Source: Ostreococcus lucimarinus CCE9901
Lineage: Eukaryota > Chlorophyta > Mamiellophyceae > Mamiellales > Bathycoccaceae
DNA: 64,000 nucleotides
Direction: 5' to 3'
Assembly: GCF_000092065.1 (NCBI RefSeq)
Contig: NC_009374.1
Location: forward strand, 62,001-126,000
Part shown: piece after piece, positions 20,510 through 30,675 of the stretch
Layout: every line of letters starts with the position of its first letter
How positions within the stretch are numbered: the first letter of the stretch is position 1
Notes under the pieces: generated by a model
The model's database searches: none
Seen by the model: the letters and a program-made list of their open reading frames with translations, nothing else
Told to the model about the DNA's origin: nothing
Translations under genes and position numbers: made by a program

Positions 20510-21896
20510 ATGCCCGCGACGGCGACGCGCGTCGCGGACGCGCGCGCACGGGCGAACGCCACCGTCGCGCGCCGCGTCCGCGCGCCGCGTGCGGCGCGCG
20601 GGGCGACGCGCGCGCGCGCGACGCGCGAACTGCTCGACCTCGCCGCGCTCGTCGACGTCGTCCCGAGCGACCTCGCGCTGAGCGACGCCGAGGAGGCGCT
20701 GGGGAAGTGCGCGTTCGCGGCGCTGAGCGCGTCGAGCGCGGCGTTCGCGGGCAAGGTGCGGACGCGCGCGACGACGACGCGCGAGCGACGAGGGACGGGA
20801 CGCGCGACGACGGCGCGCGAGGGTTATGCGCGCGAGACGACGAGACGACGAGACGACGACGCGCGATGAAGACGCGAGCGACGCGCGACGACGACGGGAA
20901 AAGACGATAAAAAATACGCGAGACTGACGGGAACGAACGCGCGGCGATGGGCGCGCGCAGGCGATTTTTACGGATGAGAAACGCGCGGGACGGGGCGAAC
21001 AGATTGGAATGTACGTCGGGAACGCGTCGCTGTTCGGACTGCTCGCGGCGCGGTGGATCGAGAGCGGACACTTTCCGCTGAGTAATATGTACGAGTCGCT
21101 GTTGTTTCTGGCGTGGGGGATCACGGCGGTGCACCTGGTGGTGACGGAGCGCGACGGGTTCTCGGAGAGCGCGATTCCGGGGGCGCTCGCGGGACCGACG
21201 GCGGCGCTCACGGTGGCCGGGGCGACGTTAGCGCTGCCGGCGGAGCTGCAGCGCGCCACCGCGCTCGTGCCGGCGTTGAAGAGTAATTGGTTGATGATGC
21301 ACGTGAGCGTGATGATGCTGAGTTACGCCACGTTACTCGTCGGTTCGTTGTCGTGCGTGTCGTATTTAGTCGTCGACGCGTCTCAGGATTGGGCCGCGGC
21401 GAAGGGGGCGCTGGAGAAGCTCGATAAGATGGTGTCCAACGACGGCGAGCGCGTGAGAAATAGGCCAAAAGTGAGCGTCGCCGCCGACGGCGAAACCGTG
21501 GCGGTGGAGACGATGAACGCGAGCGAGGATTACGGCGGCGAGCTCGCCATCGAGGCGACGCGCGACGGCGAACGCATCCTCACCGAGATGGACAACTTGG
21601 CCTACCGTTGCTTGGGCGCCGGTTTCACTTTGCTCACCGCGGGTTTGGTTTCCGGCGCGGTGTGGGCCAACGAAGCCTGGGGTTCGTACTGGTCCTGGGA
21701 TCCGAAGGAGACGTGGGCGCTCATCACCTGGCTCGTGTACGCCACGTATTTGCACTCGCGTCTCGTCGCCGGTTGGAGTAAAAAGGACTCGTGCGCCGTC
21801 GGTGCCGCGGGCTTTTTGGTCGTTTGGGTGTGCTACGTCGGCGTCAACCTCTGGGGCGTCGGCTTACACTCGTACGGTTGGTTCGCCAACAAGTAA
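20510..21896 (+). CDS. ccsA: Cytochrome c synthesis protein CcsA, nuclear copy with transit peptide (two exons)
   Basis: System II cytochrome c maturation factor that delivers heme to apocytochromes in the thylakoid lumen. The gene is plastid-encoded in most plants and algae. Exons 20510..20755 and 20961..21896 give 393 residues. Exon 1 supplies a basic, Ala/Arg-rich leader consistent with plastid import. Exon 2 carries the membrane protein: LLAARWIESGHFPLSNMYES, several hydrophobic helices and the heme-binding WWD motif WGSYWSWDPKETWALITWLV, ending VNLWGVGLHSYGWF. A soluble insert of about 70 residues separates two helices near the middle. The 205-base intron has GTGCGG and ACTGAC; a second possible acceptor at 21002 would drop 14 residues. 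Confidence 0.88.
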
Positions 21897-22134
21897 AAAA
21901 GTGAGCGGTCTGCTCGCGCGCCGCCACCACCCCGCGGCGCACGAGACCCACCCGATCGCATCATCATCATCATTGTTATTTTTTATATGTTTTCCTCGCG
22001 ATTATCAGCATCAGCATTGTCAATACGACGAACCGTTTAGTTTGCGCCGAGTCCTTCGCCGCCGCGCGCGTTCGCGTGACCCCCAGAGCGCGCCTCGCGC
22101 GTCTCTCGACCCCTCGTCCGCGCGTTCGAGCGTC

Positions 22135-23088
22135 ATGCCAGTCATAGCCATCACCCTCACCGTCGTCAGCGCGTGCGCGATCAACGTCGGCAAGGGAATC
22201 CAGAAAAAAGCGTCCAAATCGCTCCCGAAGCTCAGCCTCGCGTCGCTCCGTTCGTACCTGACGGACCCGAATTGGCGCCGCGGGTTGGAGTTGGACGTCA
22301 TCGGCGGCGCGGGAATGCTGCTCGCGCTGTCCATCGCGCCGATGAGCGTGGTGCAGCCCGCGAGCGCGAGCGGGGTGGCGATTTTAGCCGTGGTGAGTCA
22401 CGCGTACTTGGGAGAGAGCCTGACGCTGCGCGAGTGGAAGGGCGTCGCGTCGTGCGGGTTCGGCATCGCGGTGCTGTCGAAATTCGCTCGAGGCGGCGGT
22501 GAAACGCGCGCACTGGGAGCGTTTAGATTGATGGTGGCGATCGGCCTCGGATTCGCGTGCCTGGCGACGCCGAGCGTGATCTCGCACAGGTTTAGAAGCG
22601 GCGCGTCGGCGTCGGCGGCGAAGCGATACGAGTTAATAAAAATCGGTGCGCAGTGCGGGACGTGCTTCGCGCTGAGCGCGTTCAGCGTGAAAGCAGCGAT
22701 GGGATTCTTATACGCGTGGCGGTTGTTCAGCGCCCCGATCGCGTTCGGCGTGAGCGGGACGTTGACGGCGATGGGGCTGTACTTTCAAACAGCCGGCTTC
22801 AGAGAGGCGGGCGACGTCTCCATCGTCGTCGTCTGCGTCGCCGGAAACGTCGCGCAGATGTTCGTCGCCGCGCTGTACGGTCTCATCATTCTCAGCGAAC
22901 CGCTGCCGGAGACCATTCCAGCGTTCATCGGCTGGATCATGTCGTGGGTGTTCATCACGTACGGCGTCGTCGCGCTCTCCGGCGCCGACTCCGCGTCTTC
23001 GTTGGTCAAGGCGCGCGAAGTTCGCGGGGCGCCCATCTTACCCACCGCCATCGGTCCCGGCGCGATGCCGCCTTTCAAAACCAATTAG
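22135..23088 (+). CDS. NIPA-type magnesium transporter family membrane protein
   Basis: 317-residue polytopic protein with about nine hydrophobic segments. The start (VIAITLTVVSACAINVGKGIQKKA) matches the first helix of plant NIPA-like and related drug/metabolite-transporter superfamily members. Further landmarks are APMSVVQPASASGVAILAVV, a helix with SHAYLGESLTLREW, and FGVSGTLTAMGLYFQTAGF. Transport of Mg2+ is inferred from the family and is not certain for the plant NIPA8/9 group. The Met at 22135 begins directly at the first helix with no extra leader; a longer frame from 21802 overlaps the ccsA coding region. Confidence 0.65.
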   Translation: MPVIAITLTVVSACAINVGKGIQKKASKSLPKLSLASLRSYLTDPNWRRGLELDVIGGAGMLLALSIAPMSVVQPASASGVAILAVVSHAYLGESLTLREWKGVASCGFGIAVLSKFARGGGETRALGAFRLMVAIGLGFACLATPSVISHRFRSGASASAAKRYELIKIGAQCGTCFALSAFSVKAAMGFLYAWRLFSAPIAFGVSGTLTAMGLYFQTAGFREAGDVSIVVVCVAGNVAQMFVAALYGLIILSEPLPETIPAFIGWIMSWVFITYGVVALSGADSASSLVKAREVRGAPILPTAIGPGAMPPFKTN

Positions 23089-23222
23089 CCCTGTACAGTT
23101 GTAGTGTTGAGCGAGCGGCTCTCAGCTCTTTTCGCTCGCGCGGCGCGTCCAACCGTCGTCGCGCGCGCGCGCTCCCGCACACGCCGTCGCGTCGCGTCGC
23201 GTCGACGCGCCGCGCGAGCGCG

Positions 23223-25433
23223 ATGTCGAAGGCGTGGCTCGATCACGATAAACTCTCGGCGACGGCGGCGGCGATGGGCGCGAAGCTCAAGGCGCAGGCG
23301 TCGGCGACGGTGCGCGAGCTCGTCGACACGAACGCGGTCGAGCGCGGCGTCGCGACGACGACGACGCGCGCGGACGACGCGATGGACGCCGACCCGCGCG
23401 CGCGCGAATTGACCGAGCTCACCGAGCTGCTGCAAGCGAAGGACGAGGAACTGATGGCGCTGAAGGATGCGCTGCGGCGCGTCGCCGAGGACGGCGGCGG
23501 CGGCGGCGGCGGCGCGACTCGACGCGACGCGGCGCTCGCGACGGGCGCGGTCGAGGGATACGAAAAAGAGATGAAGAAATTACGGGACGGTAAGGCGTGG
23601 GCGGAGGAGGAGGCGAAAGCGTTCGAGAAGGAGTGCGACGAGGCGCGCGCCGAGGCGAGCGAGGCGACGAGGAAGCTCGAGGCGTTGGAGAAGGAACTGG
23701 AACGGGCGCAGAAAGGGGAACGGGTCGAGAGCGAGGCGCGCATACCGAGTGATGGGAACGGTGACGACAACGCGGCGTCGCGTGAGGCGCTGGAATCGAT
23801 GACGAAGGAACGCGACGACGCCGTGGAGAAAGCGCAAAGCATGAAAACCGTAAACGACGGCGTCTTGCAGCAACTGAAGAGCATGAAAGGCGTAAATGAG
23901 ACGCTTCAAAAACAACTCAAAGAGTACGCCGAGCTCGTACCAACGATTCGGAAGGCACTGGATGACGCTCGAGCGGAGACGGCCGAATTGGCCGAGAGTT
24001 TGGCGAGCGCGCGCAAAGAAGCCGAAGACGCGACGACGGCGGTGTCTGATTCGCAAGCCTTGAAGAAGACAAACGAGGCGCTGGAAAGAAGACAAAAGAG
24101 CCTGGAAAACGAGATCGTGGTACTCAAGAATAAAATAGAGAATAGCAAACAGGTGCAGTCTGACGTCGAGGCGGCGAAGGAACGTGTGAGCGCTGGCGCG
24201 TTGAAGAAATCGCTCGCGGCGACGGAGGAGAAACTCGCGGCGGCGAACGCTCAAATCAAGACGTTAAGGACGGATTTATCAGTCAAACATAGCGAATCGA
24301 ACGCACTTGCTGAGTCGAAAGAAAAGGGTGAGTCGGAACTACGACGTCTTCGAGAAGAGTTGAAGTCGCTCACCGGCGCCGTCGCCGAGCGAAACGTCGC
24401 TATGACGGAACTCGCAGAACTTCGCACGGAGCTTGCGGACGCCAAGCGTTCGCTTGAAACGAGCTCATTTGCCGGTTCGAGTATAGAAGACGTCACGTCG
24501 GCGCGCGATAAGGCTGAAAGCGAGCTCTTGACGATGGCGCGTCGCGTCGCGAAGCTTGAGCAACAGTTGTTGGATGCGCAGCGCGCGCAAGACGACGCGA
24601 TGGCGGACGTTGCGAGTAAAGTTGATCAATCGGTGAGAAATGACCGAGACGAGATCGAAAAGTTGAAATCACGCTGCGATGAACTCGAGTCGGCTCGCGA
24701 CGACGCTGTGAAACGTGTGGAGAGCTTATCCGCCGAGGCCAGCGCGTCTCGATCAGCCTTAGCTGAGGCGCAAAAAATCGCCGCTGAAGCCGAAAGTGTT
24801 CGTGCGGAGCTCAATTCCAGAATTGAAGCGGCAGAAATACGCATCATGAACGCAAATGCCCTCGCAGATGCGTCGAAAAATGCGTTAGAGGAGTACAAAC
24901 GCAAATCTACCGAGTCCACTCGAGCGGTGCAAGACGCGCTTCGATCCGAGCGTGACGCCGCGATGACGGCTGCTTCGGCGGCGGAGCGCGATCGCGACGC
25001 GTGGAGTGAAAAGTGCACCGAAGCTCGCGATACGCTCGACAGATGGCGCGAAAAAGCACGCAAGCTAATGGCTGACAAGGATGCCGAACTCGAACTCGCC
25101 CGCGGCGCCGCGGCGCCGTTACGATCAAAGTCTAGACTCTTCGACGACGACGCCGACGATGGGTCAGACGATGCCAAAGTCGAATCTCCATCCATCGCAG
25201 ATGCGAGCAAGCCCGCTCGAGTCGACGACGTTCACGCCGAGTATCTCGCCGCCGTCGTCAAACGCTTCTTGTTGCTGCCGTACGACGCCTACGATCGTGG
25301 CGATGCCCTCGTGCCCGTCATTTGCACCATCCTCGGGTTCGGCAAAGAGGATGAATTTCGTATTCGCGCACACCGCGCTTCTCAGCGCGTCAAGTCATCC
25401 TCTTCCAAGTTTCTCGGCGGCGTCTTCGGTTAG
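23223..25433 (+). CDS. Golgin with C-terminal GRIP domain
   Basis: 736-residue protein that is coiled coil almost throughout (about residues 55-620), rich in Glu, Lys, Ala and Leu heptads. The C-terminal part (AEYLAAVVKRFLLLPYD, then LVPVICTILGFGKED) matches the GRIP domain with its conserved early Tyr, which binds Arl1-type GTPases at the trans-Golgi. The role is a tether at the Golgi. Met 23223 starts MSKAWLDHDKLSATAAAMG, an amphipathic segment; the upstream open frame overlaps the NIPA gene. A Gly run (about residue 95) marks a flexible break in the coil. Confidence 0.82.
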   Translation: MSKAWLDHDKLSATAAAMGAKLKAQASATVRELVDTNAVERGVATTTTRADDAMDADPRARELTELTELLQAKDEELMALKDALRRVAEDGGGGGGGATRRDAALATGAVEGYEKEMKKLRDGKAWAEEEAKAFEKECDEARAEASEATRKLEALEKELERAQKGERVESEARIPSDGNGDDNAASREALESMTKERDDAVEKAQSMKTVNDGVLQQLKSMKGVNETLQKQLKEYAELVPTIRKALDDARAETAELAESLASARKEAEDATTAVSDSQALKKTNEALERRQKSLENEIVVLKNKIENSKQVQSDVEAAKERVSAGALKKSLAATEEKLAAANAQIKTLRTDLSVKHSESNALAESKEKGESELRRLREELKSLTGAVAERNVAMTELAELRTELADAKRSLETSSFAGSSIEDVTSARDKAESELLTMARRVAKLEQQLLDAQRAQDDAMADVASKVDQSVRNDRDEIEKLKSRCDELESARDDAVKRVESLSAEASASRSALAEAQKIAAEAESVRAELNSRIEAAEIRIMNANALADASKNALEEYKRKSTESTRAVQDALRSERDAAMTAASAAERDRDAWSEKCTEARDTLDRWREKARKLMADKDAELELARGAAAPLRSKSRLFDDDADDGSDDAKVESPSIADASKPARVDDVHAEYLAAVVKRFLLLPYDAYDRGDALVPVICTILGFGKEDEFRIRAHRASQRVKSSSSKFLGGVFG

Positions 25434-25520
25434 CGACGTCGTCGTTCGGCTCGCGCGTAGCGTTGTCGTCCCAGTCACCTCACTCTCTCGCGCAGCTTTC
25501 GAAACATCGCGCGTCCAGCG

Positions 25521-26441
25521 ATGTCGTTCAAAACATTCACGACGACACCCTCGCGCGCGCACGGCGCGACGGCGCGCGCGACGGCGTCGTCGACGCGAAT
25601 TGGACAAAAAAGTGCACGACCGGCGGCGGCTCGAAATCGCGGTGCCACGCGCGCGCACGCGCGCGATGACGCGCCCGCGAGCGAAGGACGCACCGTGGAC
25701 GCTCTGAATAAGCTCTCGTCGCTGTATGAAAGCGAAAGCGAACGAGACGAACGAATCCGGGCGACCCAACGCGAACGCGACGCCATGGAGGGACTGGGGT
25801 TAGCGGACGCGTTCAAGACGGCGAAGCGAGGAAGCAAAACGAGACGAGATTTCGCGCGAAAACGCACGTACGGCGTCACGCGAACGTCCTTTGGGGCGGT
25901 GGTTGAGCTTGGATGCGCGGCAGAAGTGGTGTACGGGTATTGGACCACGCCGGCGGCGTTGGCGGAGACGCTGCCGGAGCTGGAAAAGTGCGAGGCGGCG
26001 GCGGACGGCGGGCGGGCGCGGTGTGAGTGGGTGTACGCGTTCGGAGACATTAGGAAGAAACACGGAAGAACGGCGGTCGATGCGGTGGAGCGACATCTTT
26101 CGGTTGTGAAGGCGACGGAGTTGGAGGCGGGATCGAGCGTGCGATACGAAGCGACGGCTGGTATGCCCGTCGGCGCGGACATCGCGGTGACGTCCACGGG
26201 TGCGAATTCGTGCACTTTAGACATCGACGCGTGGGTGCACCTGCCCCTATCGCTCACGCACACGTCGGGAACGATGGCCGTGGCCCTGGACGTGCAAGAT
26301 AAGTTTTACCAAGCGTTGGCGGCGTTTAAGACGCTTTGCGACGAGGGCGACGCCGCGGCGCGACTGGAAGAAATCAAATCTAGCGCCCGCGACGCGTGCG
26401 CCGTCGGCGATCGACCGAATTTCCAGTTTCGAGGAAAGTAA
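25521..26441 (+). CDS. SRPBCC/START-like protein, probably plastid
   Basis: 306-residue protein with a Ser/Thr/Arg-rich N-terminus of about 50 residues, typical of plastid import. The region from about residue 125 reads as a polyketide-cyclase/START-like fold: AVVELGCAAEVVYGYWTTPA, an LPELEKCE strand, and a late amphipathic helix VALDVQDKFYQALAAFKTL. Proteins of this fold bind lipids or other hydrophobic ligands; no catalytic residues can be assigned. It lies 87 bases after the golgin and on the same strand. Assignment to the fold is by pattern only. Confidence 0.6.
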   Translation: MSFKTFTTTPSRAHGATARATASSTRIGQKSARPAAARNRGATRAHARDDAPASEGRTVDALNKLSSLYESESERDERIRATQRERDAMEGLGLADAFKTAKRGSKTRRDFARKRTYGVTRTSFGAVVELGCAAEVVYGYWTTPAALAETLPELEKCEAAADGGRARCEWVYAFGDIRKKHGRTAVDAVERHLSVVKATELEAGSSVRYEATAGMPVGADIAVTSTGANSCTLDIDAWVHLPLSLTHTSGTMAVALDVQDKFYQALAAFKTLCDEGDAAARLEEIKSSARDACAVGDRPNFQFRGK

Positions 26442-26628
26442 ATCATAGCCAACGAGCGTCGTCGTGTATCTGACAATTAGAGCTGTTTTGACTCGCGTTC
26501 GTCGCCGGGCGCGTTCGCCTCGTCTCGCAGCGCAGCGCACGCGCCGCCGCACACACGCGCGCGCGCTCCGCCTTCGTCCTCGCCGGCGACCGCGCGCGTC
26601 TTCACCGCACTCCTGTCCACCGCGAACG

Positions 26629-27732
26629 ATGTCCGCGCCCGCGCGCGCGTCGCACGCGTCGCCGCAACGCGTCTTTTCAAACGCCGCGTCGAAATTTCGC
26701 GCGCGTCAAACGCCGTCGAAATCCGCCCGCGCGCGCCGCGTTCGCGCGAAGGCGACGCACGATGATGCCCTTCGCAAGTCGCAAGCGCTCGAAGCGCTCG
26801 ATGCGTGCGTGACGGCGTCGGATTTGGGCACGGGGACGAAGTACGAGGGCAAGGTTCGGGACACGTACGTGACGGGCGACACGATGATCGCTGTGACGAC
26901 GGATCGACAGTCCGCGTTCGATCGACACTTGGCGTACATTCCTTTTAAGGGGGCGGTGCTGAATCAGACGAGCCAGTGGTGGTTTAAACAAACCGAACAC
27001 ATCGTGCCGAATGCGGTGGTGGCGACGCCGGATCCAAACGTGACGGTGATGCGAAGGTGCGAGGTGTTCCCGATCGAGTTCGTCGTTCGAGGATATCTCA
27101 CTGGAAGCACGTCGACGTCACTGTGGACGCATTATAAAACCGGGGGTAGGAATTATTGCGGAAACGCGCTGGACGATGGGATGGTGAAGAACCAAAAACT
27201 GCCGGCGAATATCGTGACGCCGACGACGAAGGAGAAGGAACATGACAGACCTATTTCGTTAGAAGATATAGTGAAGGAGGGGTGGATGAAGCAAGATGAT
27301 TTGGACTACTGCGTCGCTAAGACGCTGGAAGTTTTCGCTTACGCGCAAGAAGTCGCGGCGACGCGCGGGCTGATTCTGGTCGACACCAAGTATGAATTTG
27401 GCCGCGACGCCGACGGCACGATTCGACTCATCGATGAAATCAACACGCCAGATAGCTCGAGATACTGGTTGTCGAACTCGTACGTGGAGCGCCACGCTGC
27501 TGGTATGGAGCCCGACATGATCGATAAAGAGTTCTTGCGTTTGTGGTTCGCGGAGAGGTGCGATCCGTACAAGGACGAGACGCTTCCAGAAGCGCCGGCG
27601 GATCTCGTCGCCGAGCTCAGCTCGAGGTACGTCAAGCTTTACGAAATGATCACGGGAGAAACCTTCGATGTGCCACCCGCGGGTGTTGACGTGAACAAAC
27701 GCATGCGCGACGCATTGAAGGGAGTCATTTAA
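26629..27732 (+). CDS. PUR7: Phosphoribosylaminoimidazole-succinocarboxamide synthase (SAICAR synthetase)
   Basis: Purine-synthesis enzyme that joins CAIR and aspartate using ATP. The 367-residue product has a leader of about 50 residues, consistent with plastid import as in plants. Family motifs are clear: GKVRDTYVTGDTMIAVTTDR, IPFKGAVLNQTSQWWF, FVVRGYLTGSTSTSLW, LVDTKYEFG, and IDEINTPDSSRYWL. It is a stand-alone enzyme, not the animal fusion with AIR carboxylase. Met 26629 begins the first plausible leader; an in-frame Met at 26464 would add an Arg-rich run. The stop is 17 bases from that of the converging SCD2-like gene. Confidence 0.93.
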   Translation: MSAPARASHASPQRVFSNAASKFRARQTPSKSARARRVRAKATHDDALRKSQALEALDACVTASDLGTGTKYEGKVRDTYVTGDTMIAVTTDRQSAFDRHLAYIPFKGAVLNQTSQWWFKQTEHIVPNAVVATPDPNVTVMRRCEVFPIEFVVRGYLTGSTSTSLWTHYKTGGRNYCGNALDDGMVKNQKLPANIVTPTTKEKEHDRPISLEDIVKEGWMKQDDLDYCVAKTLEVFAYAQEVAATRGLILVDTKYEFGRDADGTIRLIDEINTPDSSRYWLSNSYVERHAAGMEPDMIDKEFLRLWFAERCDPYKDETLPEAPADLVAELSSRYVKLYEMITGETFDVPPAGVDVNKRMRDALKGVI

Positions 27733-27748
27733 TACAATCCTGTTCGTA

Positions 27749-29086
27749 TCATCGCCAAAGTCGAGATTCGACAAGAAACGCGCGCAACTCTTTCAACCCC
27801 TTGTCGACGGCCAGCGCGTCGCGCTTGAAACGCAGCGGCTGCCGCATGTTGGGATTCGTCATCGTTTGCATTTCCGACAGCCAATGCTCCTCGCGCTCGT
27901 CCGCCACGCCGGCATCCATGCCCGCCTCTCGAGCACGCGCCCACATAAATCTCAACCACGCGCGGCGAAAATGGAATTCGTGAATCTCATCGTCGCTCAA
28001 CGCGCTCGAGTCGTCCTCGCTCGCTGCGTTACGTGATATGCTCGAAATCGCCGACGCACGACGCACGTCTGCGAGCGAAACGACGACGCGCTCTTCTATT
28101 CTACGTGACGCCAGATAACGCATCGCGATTTCCACGCCGAGCGCGTCTCTGAAATTCCTCGGCCACGATGGGTTCAAACTCGGTGGAAGCGACGTGTGCG
28201 TGGGACCGGCGTGTTCATCGGGTTGCACACCGTTTTCATCGTTCTCTACGGGCTCTTCGGTGTCCATCGCAGACGCCGATGCGGTCACGAGCGAGGTGTC
28301 TACTTCGTACGACGCCACCGGCTTCGCGCCGGCTTCTATCAAGACGTCGCCAATCTTTCTCGCGATCGATGCGTGCGTGTCGTCCTTCTCGAGGGCGATC
28401 CCAAACGCCCGCGTCCACGTTTCGGCTTCTTGTTTGATGTCCTCATCGATCGGCGCTAAGCCAAGGGCAATCATGAGGTTAAAATATCGCGCGCACCATC
28501 CCGCCTTGAGCGAAAACTCTCTCCGCTGCGCGTCGTCTAATACGTACTGGGACGCCGCCATCTTCGCAGCGCGCACCTCATCTCGTGCCTCCTGATCCCT
28601 CGCTAACGCCTCGTTATCGCGCTCGTTCGCCGAGTAAATCGCCGCCTCAAGCTGCGACGAAAGCATTTCTCTATGCGCCTCGAACTCGTGCTCGCGTCGA
28701 CGCAATTGCGCCTCCAGTCTCGTCAACACCCTCGCTTCACCGACGTTCTCCTCCCTCAGCGCGCGCACGCGCTCCTGCAGCTCCACCACCATCTCCGCCG
28801 ACGTCTTCGCCTTCCTTTCCGCCTCCTCCAGCGCTTCCCGCAACCGCGCGTTCTCCTCTCTCGCCGCCCGCTCGCTTTCCCGTCGCCGCTCCGACTCTCG
28901 CGCCGCCGCGTCGTCATCCGGCGACCGCATCCCCTGTCCCTGCGCGCTCGTCCGCCCGTTCCCTCCACCTCCCGTCGTCGTCGTCGTCGCCCGTTCCCCG
29001 CCCGCGGTTCGCCCTCTATTCGGCGATCGCGCCTCGCCTCGTTCGCGTTCGCGTTCCCCAAACTTTAACCGTTGTCGCGCGTCCAT
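27749..29086 (-). CDS. SCD2-like coiled-coil protein (membrane trafficking)
   Basis: 445-residue protein resembling plant STOMATAL CYTOKINESIS DEFECTIVE 2, a partner of a DENN-domain Rab exchange factor in clathrin-linked trafficking. The N-terminal 50 residues are polar and disordered. A coiled coil spans about residues 60-185 (MVVELQERVRALREENVGEA, then LRRREHEFEAHREMLSSQLE). A folded block follows (LKAGWCARYFNLMIALGLAP) and a conserved-looking C-terminus (RAWLRFMWARAREAGMD, VDKGLKELRAFLVESRLW). The frame is open to 29341; I prefer Met 29086 (MDARQRLKFGE) because the extension is Arg-rich. Confidence 0.6.
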   Translation of the reverse strand: MDARQRLKFGERERERGEARSPNRGRTAGGERATTTTTGGGGNGRTSAQGQGMRSPDDDAAARESERRRESERAAREENARLREALEEAERKAKTSAEMVVELQERVRALREENVGEARVLTRLEAQLRRREHEFEAHREMLSSQLEAAIYSANERDNEALARDQEARDEVRAAKMAASQYVLDDAQRREFSLKAGWCARYFNLMIALGLAPIDEDIKQEAETWTRAFGIALEKDDTHASIARKIGDVLIEAGAKPVASYEVDTSLVTASASAMDTEEPVENDENGVQPDEHAGPTHTSLPPSLNPSWPRNFRDALGVEIAMRYLASRRIEERVVVSLADVRRASAISSISRNAASEDDSSALSDDEIHEFHFRRAWLRFMWARAREAGMDAGVADEREEHWLSEMQTMTNPNMRQPLRFKRDALAVDKGLKELRAFLVESRLWR

Positions 29087-29562
29087 CCATTCGTTCCCTT
29101 TTTTCCCCCGTTCCCGCGCCTCGCTCGCCGATTTCGCCGCGGTCGCGCGCCGCGTCGCGAATCGCTCGCCGTCGCCCTCGCGCGCGCGTTCGCGCGGCGT
29201 CGGCGCCGGCGGTTCGACGTCGACCTTTCGCGCCAACCTGCGTCGTCGAGCGATTCGCGTCAGTCTTCCCTCTCGCGGCGTCGCGCGCGCGTCGCGAATC
29301 GTCGCGCGCGCCGCGCGCGCGTCGCGCGATGTCTCTCGCACCTCGCCGCGACGTCGCGCGCGCGATCGAGCATCGCGCGCGTCGCGACGCGCGTCGAGCG
29401 CGCGTGTGACGTCACAGTCGCGCGCTCAAATCGAACATGCGCGCGCGCGCGTGCGCCTCGCGCGCGATTCCGCGCGCGGCGATCGCGCCGAGACGCGCGA
29501 ACGCGCGGTCGACGACGCGAACGGCGCGCTCGATCGCGGCGCGGGCGTCGAGAGAGGAGGAA
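29087..29562. other. Divergent intergenic region upstream of the SCD2-like gene and MsrA copy 1
   Basis: 476 CpG-rich bases between divergent starts. Bases 29087-29341 may encode an N-terminal extension of the SCD2-like protein, since that frame stays open. The rest is a run of CGCG-rich sequence with a GTGACGTCAC palindrome at 29405-29414, the shape of a bZIP/ATF binding site. No RNA gene was seen. Confidence 0.45.
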
Positions 29563-30535
29563 ATGATGGCGAAACTCATGGGGATGATGGGACTCGGCGG
29601 CGACGGCATCGTCGCCGCGGCGGACGCGCTTCCGGGACGCGCGCAGGCGATGCGCGTGAGCGATCAGCACTACGTCTTGAAGGGGCACGCGATGCGCGCG
29701 CCGTTTCCCGAAAATCTCGAGCGGGCGACGTTCGCGACGGGGTGCTTTTGGGGGACGGAGAAGGTGCGACGACGACGACGCGAGCGCGACGCGGTGAGGG
29801 CGAGGGCGACGATCGAGACTGACGGGAGATTGCGGTGCGCGCGATAGATGTTCTGGCGCGTGCCGGGCGTGTACACGACGGCGGTGGGGTACGTCGGCGG
29901 TCACACGCCGAACCCGACGTACGAGGAGGTGTGCAGCGGACGCACCGGACACACCGAGTGCGTGCAAGTGCTCTACGATCCAGCCGTGGTGTCGTTCGCG
30001 GATTTGTTGGCGATGCACTGGACGTGCCACGATCCGACGCAGGGTAACCGACAAGGAAACGACCGAGGGACGCAGTACAGAAGCGGGATTTATTGCGACA
30101 CCGAGGCGCAGTTGGCCGTCGCGAAGGACTCCGCCGAGGCGTATTCCGAGGCGTTGAAAGCGGCGGGGAAGAATGGGGCGATCACGAGCGAAATCAAGGG
30201 ACCGGGCGATACGTTTTATTACGCCGAGGACTACCACCAGCAGTAGTGCGTGCATCGAACGCTTTCGCGTCTCGTCTCGAGCGTCTCGTCTCGCGAGCGC
30301 GAAGCGCGCCGACTGACCGACGACGCGTCTCGACCACCACAGTTTGGCCAAACCGCGCAGCCGACCGTACTGCTCCGCGCAACCGACGGGCGTGCCCGTG
30401 CCCGAGGCCTGGCTCAAGGCTAACGGCGCCAAATTCGGCGCTGGTTACTGGAAAACCTTCGGCCCCGCGCCCGGCTGCACCATCAACGTGCCCAACGCGC
30501 CCGTGACGCTCGAAGAAGCCCTGGCGGCCAACTAA
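29563..30535 (+). CDS. MSRA: Peptide methionine sulfoxide reductase MsrA, copy 1 (three exons)
   Basis: Repairs methionine-S-sulfoxide in proteins. Exons 29563..29763, 29848..30245 and 30343..30535 give 263 residues. The catalytic motif GCFWGTEK closes exon 1; exon 2 holds [32 protein letters not shown] and [10 protein letters not shown]; exon 3 begins at [19 protein letters not shown]. Both introns (84 and 97 bases) have GTGCG donors and ACTGAC. The leader is short and Met-rich, so the location is unclear. A second MsrA follows 140 bases downstream on the same strand, without introns. Confidence 0.93.
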
Positions 30536-30675
30536 CGCGCTCGAGCCGCATCACGCACTCTCGTTGTCATTCAAATCATTCAACGCACGCGAACGGACGA
30601 CGTCACGCGGGAACAACGCGACGCAACGCAATCCATCGTCCCGCCTCCGCGCCACTCTCCGCCTCGCGCGTCCCG

